Assembly (NCBI RefSeq): GCF_021026315.1
Contig: NZ_JAJNCX010000001.1
Coordinates: 496,001 to 560,000 of the forward strand
Direction: 5' to 3'
DNA from: Rhizobium sp. C4
GTDB taxonomy: Bacteria; Pseudomonadota; Alphaproteobacteria; Rhizobiales; Rhizobiaceae
DNA: 64,000 nucleotides
Shown: piece by piece, positions 8,910-17,623 of the stretch
How the letters are laid out: every line of letters starts with the position of its first letter
Position numbering within the stretch: position 1 is the stretch's first letter
Made by a program: the position numbers and the translations under genes
Notes under the pieces: generated by a model
Databases searched by the model: none
The model's input: the letters and a program-made list of their open reading frames with translations, nothing else
Told to the model about the DNA's origin: nothing

Positions 8910-10937
8910 ATGACGAGCGGCAAGCTGGAAGATGGTGGCGTCCTTTATGGCGAGACGCCCGAAGACGATGAGGACGATTTGCCGGAGGCTGTCGAGGCCG
9001 GACCTGCGCCGGCCATCGAGTGGTCGGAAAACCTTGCCGCCGCCACCGGCCTGACTGGCGCCGAACTGATCGGCGAATATGTCAAGCAATTGCCGAACAG
9101 CCCGGGCGTCTACCGGATGTTAGACGCGAAGGGCGACGTTCTTTATGTCGGCAAGGCCCGCTCGCTGAAGAAGCGCGTCGGCAATTACGCGCAGGGGCGC
9201 GTTCATTCGAACCGCATCGCCCATATGGTCGCCGCCACGACCGCGATGGAATTCGTCACGACGCGGACGGAGACCGAGGCGCTTCTGCTGGAAGCGAATC
9301 TCATCAAGCGCTTGCGCCCGCGCTTTAACGTTCTGCTGCGCGACGACAAGTCGTTTCCCTATATCCTTCTGACTGGCGATCACCCGGCACCTGCGATCTA
9401 CAAGCATCGCGGCGCGCGGGCGCGCAAGGGCGACTATTTCGGGCCCTTCGCCTCGGCAACGGCGGTGGCCAGCACGATCAATTCGCTGCAGCGCGCCTTT
9501 CTCTTGCGCACCTGCACCGACAGTTCCTATGAGGGGCGCACGCGCCCCTGCCTGCTCTACCAGATCAAGCGCTGTTCCGGCCCCTGCACGGGCGAGATCA
9601 GCACGGCGGGCTATGCCGAACTGGTGTCGGAAGCACGCGATTTCCTCTCGGGCAAGAGCAAGGCGGTGAAGGAACAGATCGCCAAGTCTATGGCGGAAGC
9701 CGCGGACGATCTCGATTTCGAGCGCGCCGCCGTGCTGCGCGACCGGCTTTCCGGTCTCTCGCATGTGCAGAGCCATCAGGGCATCAATCCGGCCAGCGTC
9801 GAGGATGCCGATGCCTTCGCGATCCATCACGAGGGCGGGCTCACCTGCATTCAGGTCTTCTTCTTCCGCACCGGGCAGAACTGGGGCAACCGCGCCTATT
9901 TCCCGCGCGCCGATTCGGCACTCACCAGCGGAGAGGTGCTCAATGCCTTCCTCGCCCAATTCTATGACGACAAGCCCTGCCCCCGGCAGATCCTGCTTTC
10001 GGAAGATGTCGAGGAGGCCGACCTTCTTTCCGAAGCGCTCAGCGAAAAGACGGGCCGCAAGGTGGAAATCCTGGCGCCGAAGCGCGGCGAGAAGCGCGAC
10101 CTGATCGAGCATGTTCTGGGAAATGCGCGCGAGGCGCATGGGCGCAAGCTTGCCGAGACATCCTCGCAGGCGCGGCTGCTCAAGGGTTTTGCCGAGACGT
10201 TCCAGCTTTCCTATGTCCCGACCCGCATCGAGATCTACGACAACTCGCATATCATGGGCACGAATGCCGTCGGCGGCATGGTGGTGGCGGGGCCGGAAGG
10301 CTTCGTGAAGAATCAATACCGCAAGTTCAACATCAAGTCGGAAGAGATCACGCCGGGCGACGACTTCGGCATGATGCGCGAGGTGATGACGCGGCGCTTC
10401 TCGCGGCTGATCAAGGAAGAAGGAATTCCGGACCGCACACAGCCGCAAACCGCTGATGCCGAGGATCGCGGCTTCCCGGCCTGGCCCGATGTCATCCTCA
10501 TCGATGGTGGCCAGGGGCAGATGACGGCCGTGCGCGCCATTCTCGAAGAGCTTGGGATCACCAATGCCGTGACGGCCATCGGCGTGGCCAAAGGCGTCGA
10601 CCGCGATGCCGGGCGCGAGCGCTTCTTTGCGACAGGACGCCCGGATTTCTCGCTGCCGCCGCGCGATCCGGTTCTCTATTTCATCCAGCGTCTGCGCGAC
10701 GAGGCGCATCGCTTCGCCATCGGCTCGCATCGCGCCCGGCGCAAGAAGGAGATGGTCAAGAACCCGCTCGACGAAATCGCCGGCATCGGGCCACAGCGCA
10801 AGCGCGCGCTGCTGAAGCATTTCGGCACGGCGAAGGCGGTGTCCCGCGCCGGCATTTCCGATCTGATGACGGTCGAAGGCATTTCGGAATCGGTTGCCCG
10901 TCTCGTCTACAATCATTTTCACGAGGGGCCGGGTTGA
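8910..10937 (+). CDS. uvrC: Excinuclease ABC subunit C
   Basis: UvrC makes both incisions around a DNA lesion handed over by UvrB in nucleotide excision repair. The 675-residue protein shows, in order: an acidic N-terminal extension (residues 1-50), the GIY-YIG nuclease ([27 protein letters not shown]), a cysteine set ([27 protein letters not shown]), the UVR UvrB-binding motif ([15 protein letters not shown]), the RNase H-like endonuclease domain ([20 protein letters not shown]) and a C-terminal helix-hairpin-helix pair ([19 protein letters not shown]). AAGGCGG lies just before the ATG. Length is normal for rhizobia. Confidence 0.97.
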   Translation: MTSGKLEDGGVLYGETPEDDEDDLPEAVEAGPAPAIEWSENLAAATGLTGAELIGEYVKQLPNSPGVYRMLDAKGDVLYVGKARSLKKRVGNYAQGRVHSNRIAHMVAATTAMEFVTTRTETEALLLEANLIKRLRPRFNVLLRDDKSFPYILLTGDHPAPAIYKHRGARARKGDYFGPFASATAVASTINSLQRAFLLRTCTDSSYEGRTRPCLLYQIKRCSGPCTGEISTAGYAELVSEARDFLSGKSKAVKEQIAKSMAEAADDLDFERAAVLRDRLSGLSHVQSHQGINPASVEDADAFAIHHEGGLTCIQVFFFRTGQNWGNRAYFPRADSALTSGEVLNAFLAQFYDDKPCPRQILLSEDVEEADLLSEALSEKTGRKVEILAPKRGEKRDLIEHVLGNAREAHGRKLAETSSQARLLKGFAETFQLSYVPTRIEIYDNSHIMGTNAVGGMVVAGPEGFVKNQYRKFNIKSEEITPGDDFGMMREVMTRRFSRLIKEEGIPDRTQPQTADAEDRGFPAWPDVILIDGGQGQMTAVRAILEELGITNAVTAIGVAKGVDRDAGRERFFATGRPDFSLPPRDPVLYFIQRLRDEAHRFAIGSHRARRKKEMVKNPLDEIAGIGPQRKRALLKHFGTAKAVSRAGISDLMTVEGISESVARLVYNHFHEGPG

Positions 10938-11101
10938 GCCGGCCACGCTGATATTGGCGCAGCATCTCGCATTTTTGTCGCGCCTGCCATTGAACGCGCG
11001 GATTTCACCAATATTTCATGAGATAAGCTGAGCTCGGCGTTGACCTTTGAGTCGCAAGGGCTTCTCTTATGCCCATAAACTGAACAGGCGAATCCGCGAA
11101 A

Positions 11102-11689
11102 ATGGCATCCCGCGCCTATAACATTCCCAATCTTCTCACCTATGCCCGGATCATCACGGTCCCGCTGATCGTGCTCTGTTTCTTCATAGAAGGACATCTG
11201 CATGCGACGAATTTTGCGCGCTGGATTGCCTTCTGGCTTTTTGCGGCGGCCTCCATCACCGATTTCTTCGATGGCTATCTCGCCCGCATCTGGAAGCAGA
11301 CGTCGAATATCGGCCGCATGCTGGACCCGATTGCTGACAAGCTGCTTGTCTCGTCGATCCTGCTGCTGATGGCCGCCGACGGGACGATCGCCGGCTGGTC
11401 GCTCTGGGCGGCAATCACGATCCTCTGCCGTGAAATTCTCGTTTCGGGGCTTCGCGAATATCTGGCCGCGCTGAAGGTCTCCGTGCCCGTCACCCGCATC
11501 GCCAAGTGGAAGACGACGATCCAGATGATTGCGATCGGCTTCCTCATCGTGGGTCCGGCGGGCGAGGCTTATGTGCCCCATACCGTGCTCGTCGGCATCG
11601 TGCTGCTCTGGGCGGCTGCGATCATCACCATCTATACCGGCTACGACTATTTCCGCGCCGGCCTGAAACATGTGGTGGATGAAGAATGA
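11102..11689 (+). CDS. pgsA: CDP-diacylglycerol-glycerol-3-phosphate 3-phosphatidyltransferase
   Basis: PgsA makes phosphatidylglycerol phosphate, the committed step to phosphatidylglycerol and cardiolipin in the inner membrane. The 195-residue protein starts with IPNLLTYARIITVP and contains the CDP-alcohol phosphotransferase motif D-G-x2-A-R-x8-G-x3-D-x3-D within FFDGYLARIWKQ and NIGRMLDPIADK. Several hydrophobic segments follow. Its TGA overlaps the moaD ATG (ATGA). The uvrC-pgsA-moaD-moaE order is known from rhizobia. Confidence 0.95.
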   Translation: MASRAYNIPNLLTYARIITVPLIVLCFFIEGHLHATNFARWIAFWLFAAASITDFFDGYLARIWKQTSNIGRMLDPIADKLLVSSILLLMAADGTIAGWSLWAAITILCREILVSGLREYLAALKVSVPVTRIAKWKTTIQMIAIGFLIVGPAGEAYVPHTVLVGIVLLWAAAIITIYTGYDYFRAGLKHVVDEE

Positions 11690-11943
11690 GCGTGAAACTC
11701 GTCTATTTCGCCTGGGTGCGCGAGAAGATCGGAAAGGGCGAGGAAGACCTCGACCTACCGGCAGAGGTGACGACGGTTGGTGAACTGCTCGCCTATCTCA
11801 AGACGCTCGGCGAAGAGTATGACGAGGCCTTGAGGTTTCCGGAAGCGATCCGCGTGGCACTCAATCAGGAACATGCGGACCACTCGGAGAAGATTGCGGG
11901 CGTCCGCGAAATCGGCATATTCCCGCCCATGACCGGAGGCTGA
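11686..11943 (+). CDS. moaD: Molybdopterin synthase small subunit (sulfur carrier)
   Basis: MoaD is a ubiquitin-fold protein whose C-terminal thiocarboxylate provides sulfur for the dithiolene of molybdopterin. The 85-residue product begins MSVKLVYFAWVREKIGKGEE and ends PPMTGG, with the essential Gly-Gly tail intact. It overlaps pgsA by 4 bases and precedes moaE by 5 bases, so the two synthase subunits should be made together. It supplies cofactor for molybdoenzymes such as the oxidoreductase at 2.1-4.2 kb. Confidence 0.95.
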   Translation: MSVKLVYFAWVREKIGKGEEDLDLPAEVTTVGELLAYLKTLGEEYDEALRFPEAIRVALNQEHADHSEKIAGVREIGIFPPMTGG

Positions 11944-11948
11944 GCCTC

Positions 11949-12416
11949 ATGTCTCTGACGCTCCATATCGCCGTCCAGCACGAGGATTTCGATCCTTCGG
12001 CCGAGGCTGCGCGCCTGACGGAGGGGCGGCCGGGTGTGGGAGCGCTGGTGCAGTTCACCGGCTTCTGCCGCGACGAAGGTGGCCGGCTATCCGCCCTTGA
12101 GCTCGAACATTATCCCGGCATGGCGGAAGCCGAGCTTCAGCGCATTGCCGAAGACGCGGTCGGTCGCTTCTCGCTGATCGGCCTCTCGGTCATCCACCGC
12201 TATGGCAAGATCATGCCGGGCGAGCGGATTGTTCTCGTCAGCGCCACGGCCCCGCATCGGCAGGCGGCCTTCGATGGCGCGAACTATGTCATGGACTTCC
12301 TGAAGACCGCCGCCCCCTTCTGGAAGAAGGAACACAATGCCGATGGCTCGCATGGCGCCTGGGTTGCCGCCAAGGACGAGGACGATTCGGCACGCGACAA
12401 ATGGGTGAAGCCATGA
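11949..12416 (+). CDS. moaE: Molybdopterin synthase catalytic subunit
   Basis: MoaE converts cyclic pyranopterin monophosphate to molybdopterin with sulfur from MoaD. The 155-residue protein contains the family segments [70 protein letters not shown] and PFWKKEH, whose Lys residues belong to the active site. Its stop overlaps the ung start as ATGA, extending the pgsA-moaD-moaE unit into a DNA-repair gene. Confidence 0.95.
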   Translation: MSLTLHIAVQHEDFDPSAEAARLTEGRPGVGALVQFTGFCRDEGGRLSALELEHYPGMAEAELQRIAEDAVGRFSLIGLSVIHRYGKIMPGERIVLVSATAPHRQAAFDGANYVMDFLKTAAPFWKKEHNADGSHGAWVAAKDEDDSARDKWVKP

Positions 12417-13102
12417 GCGAGACCGTGCGGCTGGAGGAAAGCTGGAAAGTGGCGCTCGCCGGCGAATTCGCCAGCCCCTACATGACGCAGCTGAAGCAAT
12501 TCCTGCAGGCCGAGAGAGAGGCCGGGAAGTGGATTTTCCCGAAAGGCTCTGAATATTTCCGCGCGCTCGATCTCACGCCCCTCGACAAGGTCAAGGTCGT
12601 CATTCTGGGACAGGATCCCTATCACGGCGACGGGCAGGCGCATGGGCTCTGCTTCTCCGTGCAGCCGGGCGTGCGGTCGCCGCCATCGCTCGTCAATATC
12701 TACAAGGAAATGGAAAGCGATCTCGGCATCGTGCCCGCCCGCCACGGCTTTCTGGAAAGCTGGGCGAAGCAGGGCGTGCTGCTGCTCAACAGTGTCCTGA
12801 CGGTCGAACGCGGCCAGGCGGCCTCGCATCAGGGTCAGGGCTGGGAAAAGTTCACCGACGCCGTCATCCGGCAGGTCAACGAACTGCCGCATCCGGTCGT
12901 TTTCATCCTCTGGGGCTCCTACGCACAGAAGAAGGCGGCCTTCGTGGACGCGAAACGCCATCTGGTCATCAAGTCCCCTCACCCGTCGCCGCTATCCGCC
13001 CATAACGGCTTTTTCGGCAGCAAGCCGTTCTCCAAGACCAACGCTTTCCTGCGCGATCAGGGGATGACGGAAATCGACTGGAAGCTGCCCGAAAGCGTGT
13101 GA
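12413..13102 (+). CDS. ung: Uracil-DNA glycosylase, family 1
   Basis: Ung removes uracil from DNA to begin base-excision repair. The 229-residue product carries the water-activating motif [21 protein letters not shown] with the catalytic Asp, the minor-groove [11 protein letters not shown] strand, [11 protein letters not shown], and the Leu-intercalation loop [11 protein letters not shown] with the catalytic His. The ATG at 12413 overlaps the moaE stop (ATGA), which decides it over the ATG 12 bases upstream. Length matches bacterial Ung. Confidence 0.96.
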   Translation: MSETVRLEESWKVALAGEFASPYMTQLKQFLQAEREAGKWIFPKGSEYFRALDLTPLDKVKVVILGQDPYHGDGQAHGLCFSVQPGVRSPPSLVNIYKEMESDLGIVPARHGFLESWAKQGVLLLNSVLTVERGQAASHQGQGWEKFTDAVIRQVNELPHPVVFILWGSYAQKKAAFVDAKRHLVIKSPHPSPLSAHNGFFGSKPFSKTNAFLRDQGMTEIDWKLPESV

Positions 13103-13106
13103 CGGA

Positions 13107-14003
13107 TCACGGCGCCAGTTGCTCGCGCCGCGTCATGACCAGAATATAGACCAGCGCCGAGAACATCACGATATCGCGCAGCGCCAGCGGCCCGAAGGCG
13201 GTCCAGAGCGTTTCGGCAAAGCCGAGGATCGCGCCACCGGCGGCCGATTTCAGTGGTGAGGCATAACCGCCCAGCGCGCCGAGCATGACGACCTTCAAAC
13301 CGAACATGAGCCCCGCGCCGAAATCCATCGTGCCGTAATAGGCCGTCATCAGCAGGCCGGCGAATGTCGCGACCAGCGCCGCGCCGACATAGGCCTCGAT
13401 GAAGACCGAGCGGCTGTCCACGCCGAGCAGTTCGGCCGCGAGCGGATCGTCTCGCACGGCCTTCCAGCGACGCCCCCATGAGGCGCGCGCCAGCCAAAGC
13501 GCCAGAAGCGCCAGCACGCCCAGCATGAGCGCGATGTTGAGCATCTGCATCTCAGTCAGAGTGACCGCAAAGCCGTCAACGGAGAGAAGCGTCACGGGCG
13601 TCTTGAGAAGCGGCGGCAGCCAGATCGAGCGGGTTTCCGATGCCAGCCGGGCGATTTCCATGAGAACGATCATCACCGCGAAGCCGCCGACAATGACCGC
13701 ATGGGGCTCGGACCGCCCCAGGGGCTGCAGGACATGCCGGCCGATGACCGTCGCCGCCAGCCCCGTATAGAGAAAGGCCGCCGCCGCGCCGATCGCCAGA
13801 CAGAGCGGCAGGACCAGCCAGTAGCGTTGCCAGGCGATGAAGAAGAAGAGCGCGAAGATCTGGCCGGAAAAGGCGAACAGCGCTCCGATGGTGATGTCGG
13901 CGCGGCGGGTGACAGCAAAGGCGACCGAATAGGCGAAAGCCAGCAGCGCATAGAGCGCGGCCAGCGGAATGCCGTTGACGGATTGCTGCAGGATATAAGC
14001 CAC
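13107..14003 (-). CDS. Orphan branched-chain amino acid-type ABC permease (LivH family)
   Basis: The 298-residue membrane protein begins MAYILQQSVNGIPLAALYALLAFAYSVAFAVTRR, the typical LivH opening, and has about eight hydrophobic segments. A cytoplasmic loop before the last helices carries the ATPase-contact motif (RAVRDDPLAAELLGVDSRSV type: KAVRDDPLAAELLGVDSRS). The start was set at GTG 14003 because GGGGAGG sits 5-6 bases before it and homology begins there; in-frame GTG at 14045 and ATG at 14027 lie inside the palindrome. No LivM, LivG, LivF or binding protein is nearby, so it must borrow partners or act elsewhere. It diverges from the CGNR regulator, which probably controls it. Confidence 0.82.
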   Translation of the reverse strand: MAYILQQSVNGIPLAALYALLAFAYSVAFAVTRRADITIGALFAFSGQIFALFFFIAWQRYWLVLPLCLAIGAAAAFLYTGLAATVIGRHVLQPLGRSEPHAVIVGGFAVMIVLMEIARLASETRSIWLPPLLKTPVTLLSVDGFAVTLTEMQMLNIALMLGVLALLALWLARASWGRRWKAVRDDPLAAELLGVDSRSVFIEAYVGAALVATFAGLLMTAYYGTMDFGAGLMFGLKVVMLGALGGYASPLKSAAGGAILGFAETLWTAFGPLALRDIVMFSALVYILVMTRREQLAP

Positions 14004-14024
14004 GGCCACCTCCCCTTCGATCAA

Positions 14025-14062
14025 CATTATAACTGGTAAAACCACTTTTACCAGTTATAATG
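14025..14062. promoter_or_regulatory. Perfect 17-bp-arm palindrome with outward TATAAT boxes
   Basis: Left arm 14025-14041 (CATTATAACTGGTAAAA) and right arm 14046-14062 (TTTTACCAGTTATAATG) are exact reverse complements around CCAC. Each arm contains TATAAT, at 14056-14061 on the plus strand and mirrored at 14026-14031 on the minus strand, placed as -10 elements for the two divergent genes. The plus TATAAT is only 5 bases from the regulator ATG (14067), which would give a leaderless mRNA. A protein bound here would shut both promoters. The CGNR regulator encoded beside it is the obvious candidate. Confidence 0.75.
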
Positions 14063-14066
14063 CGGC

Positions 14067-14615
14067 ATGGCCTTTTCTTGGACCCATCATCGCTTTTCGG
14101 GCGGCGCGCTGGCGCTGGATGTCGCCAACAGCGTCATTCTGCGCTTCGATCCCGCGCGTTCCATCGACCGCTTTGCCGATCCGGCCAATCTGGAGGCTTT
14201 TCCCGAGGCTGCCACGCGGCTTTGCCTGGAGCAGCCGGCTCAGGCGCTCTCGCCGTTGCCGGTTGGGCGCGTCGCATCGCTGATCGCGCTGCGCGAGGCT
14301 ATCGACCGGCATTTCCGTGCCGAGGCGAAGGGTGTGCCGTCCGCCTTGCTGCTTGCGGATCTGCTGGAAGAGATCGCTCGGGCGCTCCGAGCCGGACAAT
14401 CGGGCGACCTCGATTTCGAGACGGCGATGTCGGCGCTGAGGCTCGTCTCGCCGTCGCGGAGTGCCGCTCTCAAGATTTGCCCGAATTGCGAATGGCTGTT
14501 TCTCGACCGCAGCAAAAACAGGAGCCGCGCCTGGTGCGACATGGCGGTCTGCGGCAACCGCGCGAAAGCGCGCCTGCATTATCACAGGAAAAGACAGGAG
14601 AAGAATGCATCATGA
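14067..14615 (+). CDS. CGNR zinc-finger (ABATE-type) transcriptional regulator
   Basis: The 182-residue protein has the ABATE N-terminal region (HHRFSGGALALDVANSVILR) and a C-terminal CGNR zinc finger. The finger has C138-x2-C141, C157 and C162, with CGNR at 162-165 followed by a basic tail (AKARLHYHRKR) suited to DNA contact. Family members are thought to be stress- or ligand-responsive regulators, but few are characterised. Its start is 5 bases after the palindrome and no ribosome site is present, so a leaderless transcript is likely. The stop overlaps the next gene (ATGA). Autoregulation and control of the LivH-type gene are inferred. Confidence 0.85.
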   Translation: MAFSWTHHRFSGGALALDVANSVILRFDPARSIDRFADPANLEAFPEAATRLCLEQPAQALSPLPVGRVASLIALREAIDRHFRAEAKGVPSALLLADLLEEIARALRAGQSGDLDFETAMSALRLVSPSRSAALKICPNCEWLFLDRSKNRSRAWCDMAVCGNRAKARLHYHRKRQEKNAS

Positions 14616-15127
14616 CGAGGCTTCTGATGATCCCGGTGGTGACGATGACGGCCATGCTGGCGCTGGCCGGCTGCCAGAGGGGCGACGCCACCGAGCCGCT
14701 GAAACTGAGCGGCAAGCTCTTCATCTTCAACTACCGCATCTCGAAGGCGACCTACAATCTCGCCTTCGACTTCCAGGGCAAGATCCCGGACGGCAGCTAT
14801 GTCGAGGCGAGTTTCGAGAATCCCGCCGGCGGCGAGCCTTTGAAGATCACGCAGAAGATCTTCCCGTTCTGGGAGAAGCTGGCGCTGGAAAGCCCGCCGC
14901 TGCGCTGCGTGGTCAAGGACAAGCCCTACAGGGTGGCGGTCAGCCTGTTCGGACCGGATGCGAACAAGATCCAGACGGTCGAGACGACGGTGATCTCATC
15001 GCTCGACCAGACCATCCTGCCCAAGAATTCCATCGTCGTCGGCCCGGCCTATGACATGAACCCGAAGGTCTTCGTCAAGGGCGGCGAGGCGGACTACAGC
15101 CCCGACACGGACTGCCCGAAGGCCTGA
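14612..15127 (+). CDS. Putative lipoprotein, unknown function
   Basis: The 171-residue product has a lipoprotein signal, MTRLLMIPVVTMTAMLALAGC, with the lipobox LAGC at residues 18-21, so it should be lipidated and anchored in the envelope. The mature part is soluble and beta-rich in appearance (LSGKLFIFNYRISKATYNLAFDF and similar), with two further cysteines. I recognise no domain. The 4-base overlap with the CGNR regulator gene (ATGA) means it is co-translated with it, and a terminator follows its stop. Confidence 0.8.
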   Translation: MTRLLMIPVVTMTAMLALAGCQRGDATEPLKLSGKLFIFNYRISKATYNLAFDFQGKIPDGSYVEASFENPAGGEPLKITQKIFPFWEKLALESPPLRCVVKDKPYRVAVSLFGPDANKIQTVETTVISSLDQTILPKNSIVVGPAYDMNPKVFVKGGEADYSPDTDCPKA

Positions 15128-15135
15128 ACGCGAAA

Positions 15136-15158
15136 ACGCCGCGGGCGGGCCGCGGCGT
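15136..15158 (+). terminator. Hairpin terminator after the lipoprotein gene
   Basis: A 9-bp perfect GC stem (ACGCCGCGG / CCGCGGCGT) with a 5-base loop starts 9 bases after the lipoprotein stop and is followed by the T-rich CTTGTGTGTTG. It ends the CGNR regulator operon and separates it from the convergent chemoreceptor gene. Confidence 0.75.
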
Positions 15159-15189
15159 CTTGTGTGTTGTGCGGGATCGCACTCGGTGA

Positions 15190-16839
15190 TCAGAACTCTT
15201 CCCAGCTCGCCTCTGCCGGCTTTGCGCTGCCGCCGAAGGCCTTGGCCAAGGCGGCCTGCTGGCGCTGAGGCGCGGGCTTTGCGGCCTGCCTGTGGCTTGC
15301 CGGCGAGGCCATCGTGATGGCGGGCTTGGCGACCGCCGGCTTTCTGGGCGTCTGCCCCGCCGAAACTTCGCTGCGCCTGCCGGTCCGGAACGATTGCGTC
15401 ATGTTGGCAATGCGGGCGACTTCGTCCGCCAGAGCGCGGCTGGCCGCAGAGGTTTCCTCGACCATGGCCGCGTTCTGCTGCGTGCCCTGATCCAGCGAAC
15501 TGACCGACTGGTTGATTTCCTTGAGACCGGTCGCCTGCTCCCTCGCCGCATCAACGATCGCCACGACATTGGTGTTGATGTCGGAGACCTGGCTCATGAT
15601 CGTTTCCAGTGCCTTGCCGGTTTCGCCGACAAGCTGCACGCCGGCCTTGACCTGTTCCGACGATTTGGTGATCAGCGCCTTGATCTCTCTGGCGGCAGCG
15701 GCAGAGCGTTGCGCGAGTTCACGAACCTCCTGCGCCACAACGGCAAAGCCCTTGCCCGCATCGCCCGCACGCGCGGCTTCAACGCCGGCATTGAGCGCAA
15801 GAAGATTGGTCTGGAAGGCAATGTTGTCGATCACCCCGATGATATTGGAGATCTCGTCTGACGAGCGCTCGATCTCGCTCATGGCATCGACCGCCTTCTC
15901 GACAACCCGGCCCGACTGGATCGCATTTTCCTGCGTGGATTTCACCAGCTTGCCGGCATCTTCCGCGCGCATGGCGGTCTCGTTGACGGTGGTCGTGATT
16001 TCTTCAAGCGCTGCGGCCGTTTCCTCGATGGAGGCGGCCTGCTGCTCGGTGCGGCGGGCCAGATCTTCCGTCGCCCGGGAAATCTCGTCTGCACCTGCAT
16101 TGATATTGGCGGCGCTGCCATCGATATCCGCCATGGCGGCGCCGAGCTGTTCGGCAGCCTGGTTGAAATCGTCGCGCATCTTGCCAAACACACCCGGCAG
16201 ATCTTCGTTGATGCGATGTTCCAGATCCCGCGACGCGATCGCCGAGAGCGCTGCTCCAAAGAGCGCGCCGCGATGGTCGGATTGCTGTTCCTGTTCGGCA
16301 AGGGCCTCCGTCTGGTCGGCCTCTGTACGCTGCGCGTAAAGCTCCAGAAGAAGTCCGATATCGATGAAGGTTGCGCGGACCACGGCATCGAGCGCTTCGC
16401 CGACCTTCTCTGCGTCGGCTCCGGATTTCAGAAAGCCGCGCGGCTTGAAGCTCTGCTGAACGACGGAAGAGACGATCTTGCCCAGGCAAATGCCGAGCCC
16501 GACAATGTGATATTTCGGATTGACGCCCGACTTGCCCTTGGCATTGGCCCCCGTCAGGCTGGCCTGAAGGACTTCCTCCAGCCGACCTTCAAGAACGTGG
16601 CTCCAGCGCTGAAGGTGAGAATTCCAGAGCGCCTCGCGGACCTTGGGATCGGCAAAGATGGGCGCAAGATCGGGGAACGCGGCGGCCGCATCGTGCGTTG
16701 ATTTCAGCGCTGGCGGCAGAGCCTGCTTCAACGGCTCGGCGATCGTGCGCAGAGCGGCCTTCTTCTGATCGTCAAGCCCGGCGAGACTCAATGTCTTCGT
16801 CAATTCCCGGCTCATGCGATCAGCACCTGCGTTAGCCAT
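15190..16839 (-). CDS. Methyl-accepting chemotaxis protein with globin-type sensor
   Basis: The 549-residue protein lacks transmembrane segments, so it should be a soluble receptor. Residues about 1-175 resemble the protoglobin/HemAT sensor fold (AAFPDLAPIFADPKVREAL...HLQRWSHVLEGRL). A HAMP-like region follows (FGAALSAIASRDLEHRI), then the signalling domain with the hairpin tip IIGVIDNIAFQTNLLALNAGVEAARAG. It ends in ASWEEF, a W-x2-F tail like the CheR-docking pentapeptide. Where globin sensors have the proximal heme His, a Lys is seen by my alignment. The ATG at 16839 is preceded by GGGAGAGGAGAG; the first in-frame start is TTG. Confidence 0.88.
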   Translation of the reverse strand: MANAGADRMSRELTKTLSLAGLDDQKKAALRTIAEPLKQALPPALKSTHDAAAAFPDLAPIFADPKVREALWNSHLQRWSHVLEGRLEEVLQASLTGANAKGKSGVNPKYHIVGLGICLGKIVSSVVQQSFKPRGFLKSGADAEKVGEALDAVVRATFIDIGLLLELYAQRTEADQTEALAEQEQQSDHRGALFGAALSAIASRDLEHRINEDLPGVFGKMRDDFNQAAEQLGAAMADIDGSAANINAGADEISRATEDLARRTEQQAASIEETAAALEEITTTVNETAMRAEDAGKLVKSTQENAIQSGRVVEKAVDAMSEIERSSDEISNIIGVIDNIAFQTNLLALNAGVEAARAGDAGKGFAVVAQEVRELAQRSAAAAREIKALITKSSEQVKAGVQLVGETGKALETIMSQVSDINTNVVAIVDAAREQATGLKEINQSVSSLDQGTQQNAAMVEETSAASRALADEVARIANMTQSFRTGRRSEVSAGQTPRKPAVAKPAITMASPASHRQAAKPAPQRQQAALAKAFGGSAKPAEASWEEF

Positions 16840-16944
16840 GTCTCTCTCCTCTCCCAATCAAACAACTGCATCGACCATACAGTAAGGGAGGATGATTAAC
16901 GCGAGACGCTTAAGTATTCGCTAACGATATTCCTGAAACGCAAA

Positions 16945-16964
16945 CGGGAGCCCGAAGGCTCCCG
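16945..16964 (-). terminator. Hairpin terminator after ndk
   Basis: An 8-bp perfect stem (CGGGAGCC / GGCTCCCG) around CGAA lies downstream of the ndk stop. Read on the minus strand it is followed by TTTGCGTTTC. It would separate ndk from the chemoreceptor gene transcribed in the same direction. Confidence 0.7.
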
Positions 16965-16998
16965 CGACGACTGCTGAATGCAGCAAGATAGGATCGGA

Positions 16999-17421
16999 TC
17001 AGCCGACGATTTCGGTGCCCGAGAACCAATAAGCGATTTCTTCGGCAGCCGTTTCCGGAGCGTCCGAACCGTGAACCGAGTTTTCGCCGATCGAAAGCGC
17101 GTGAACCTTGCGGATCGTGCCTTCGGCAGCGTTTGCCGGGTTGGTTGCGCCCATGACTTCTCGGTTCTTCAGGATGGCGTTTTCGCCTTCCAGAACCTGA
17201 ACGACGGTCGGGCCAGAGGTCATGCCTTCAACCAGTTCGCCGAAGAACGGACGGTCCTTGTGAACGGCGTAGAAGCCTTCAGCCTGACGCTTGCTCATCC
17301 AGACGCGCTTGGAAGCAACGACGCGCAGGCCGGCATCTTCGAGCATCTTGGTGATGGCACCGGTCAGGTTGCGCTTGGTGGCGTCCGGCTTGATCATCGA
17401 GAAGGTACGTTCAATTGCCAT
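16999..17421 (-). CDS. ndk: Nucleoside diphosphate kinase
   Basis: Ndk equilibrates nucleoside di- and triphosphates through a phosphohistidine. The 140-residue protein begins [18 protein letters not shown], contains [15 protein letters not shown], and has the active-site His in [13 protein letters not shown]. Length and all core motifs are standard. It is a single gene with its own terminator. Confidence 0.97.
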   Translation of the reverse strand: MAIERTFSMIKPDATKRNLTGAITKMLEDAGLRVVASKRVWMSKRQAEGFYAVHKDRPFFGELVEGMTSGPTVVQVLEGENAILKNREVMGATNPANAAEGTIRKVHALSIGENSVHGSDAPETAAEEIAYWFSGTEIVG

Positions 17422-17623
17422 GTCTTTTATTCCTTGGGTTTTATGGGGAATTTGGGCCGCTCAATACCTTCCTTCCGGCCTCAAAACAAGGGGGGACGCG
17501 CGGGGACAATGGCTGGCAGAGCAATTCCGACCGACAAAAGCAGGCGACTGCCTTTGCCTCGGGCGCAAAGGGTCCTATTCTGTCTGAACGTCAGAGTAAA
17601 TTTCTGCCAGGACCCTTCCATCA

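Noticed and set aside
9120-10946. Long open frame (about 600 codons) antisense to uvrC
   Set aside because: It lies fully opposite a certain gene, follows the GC-rich third-codon pattern that opens antisense frames, and its translation is Arg/Asp/His-rich with no domain.
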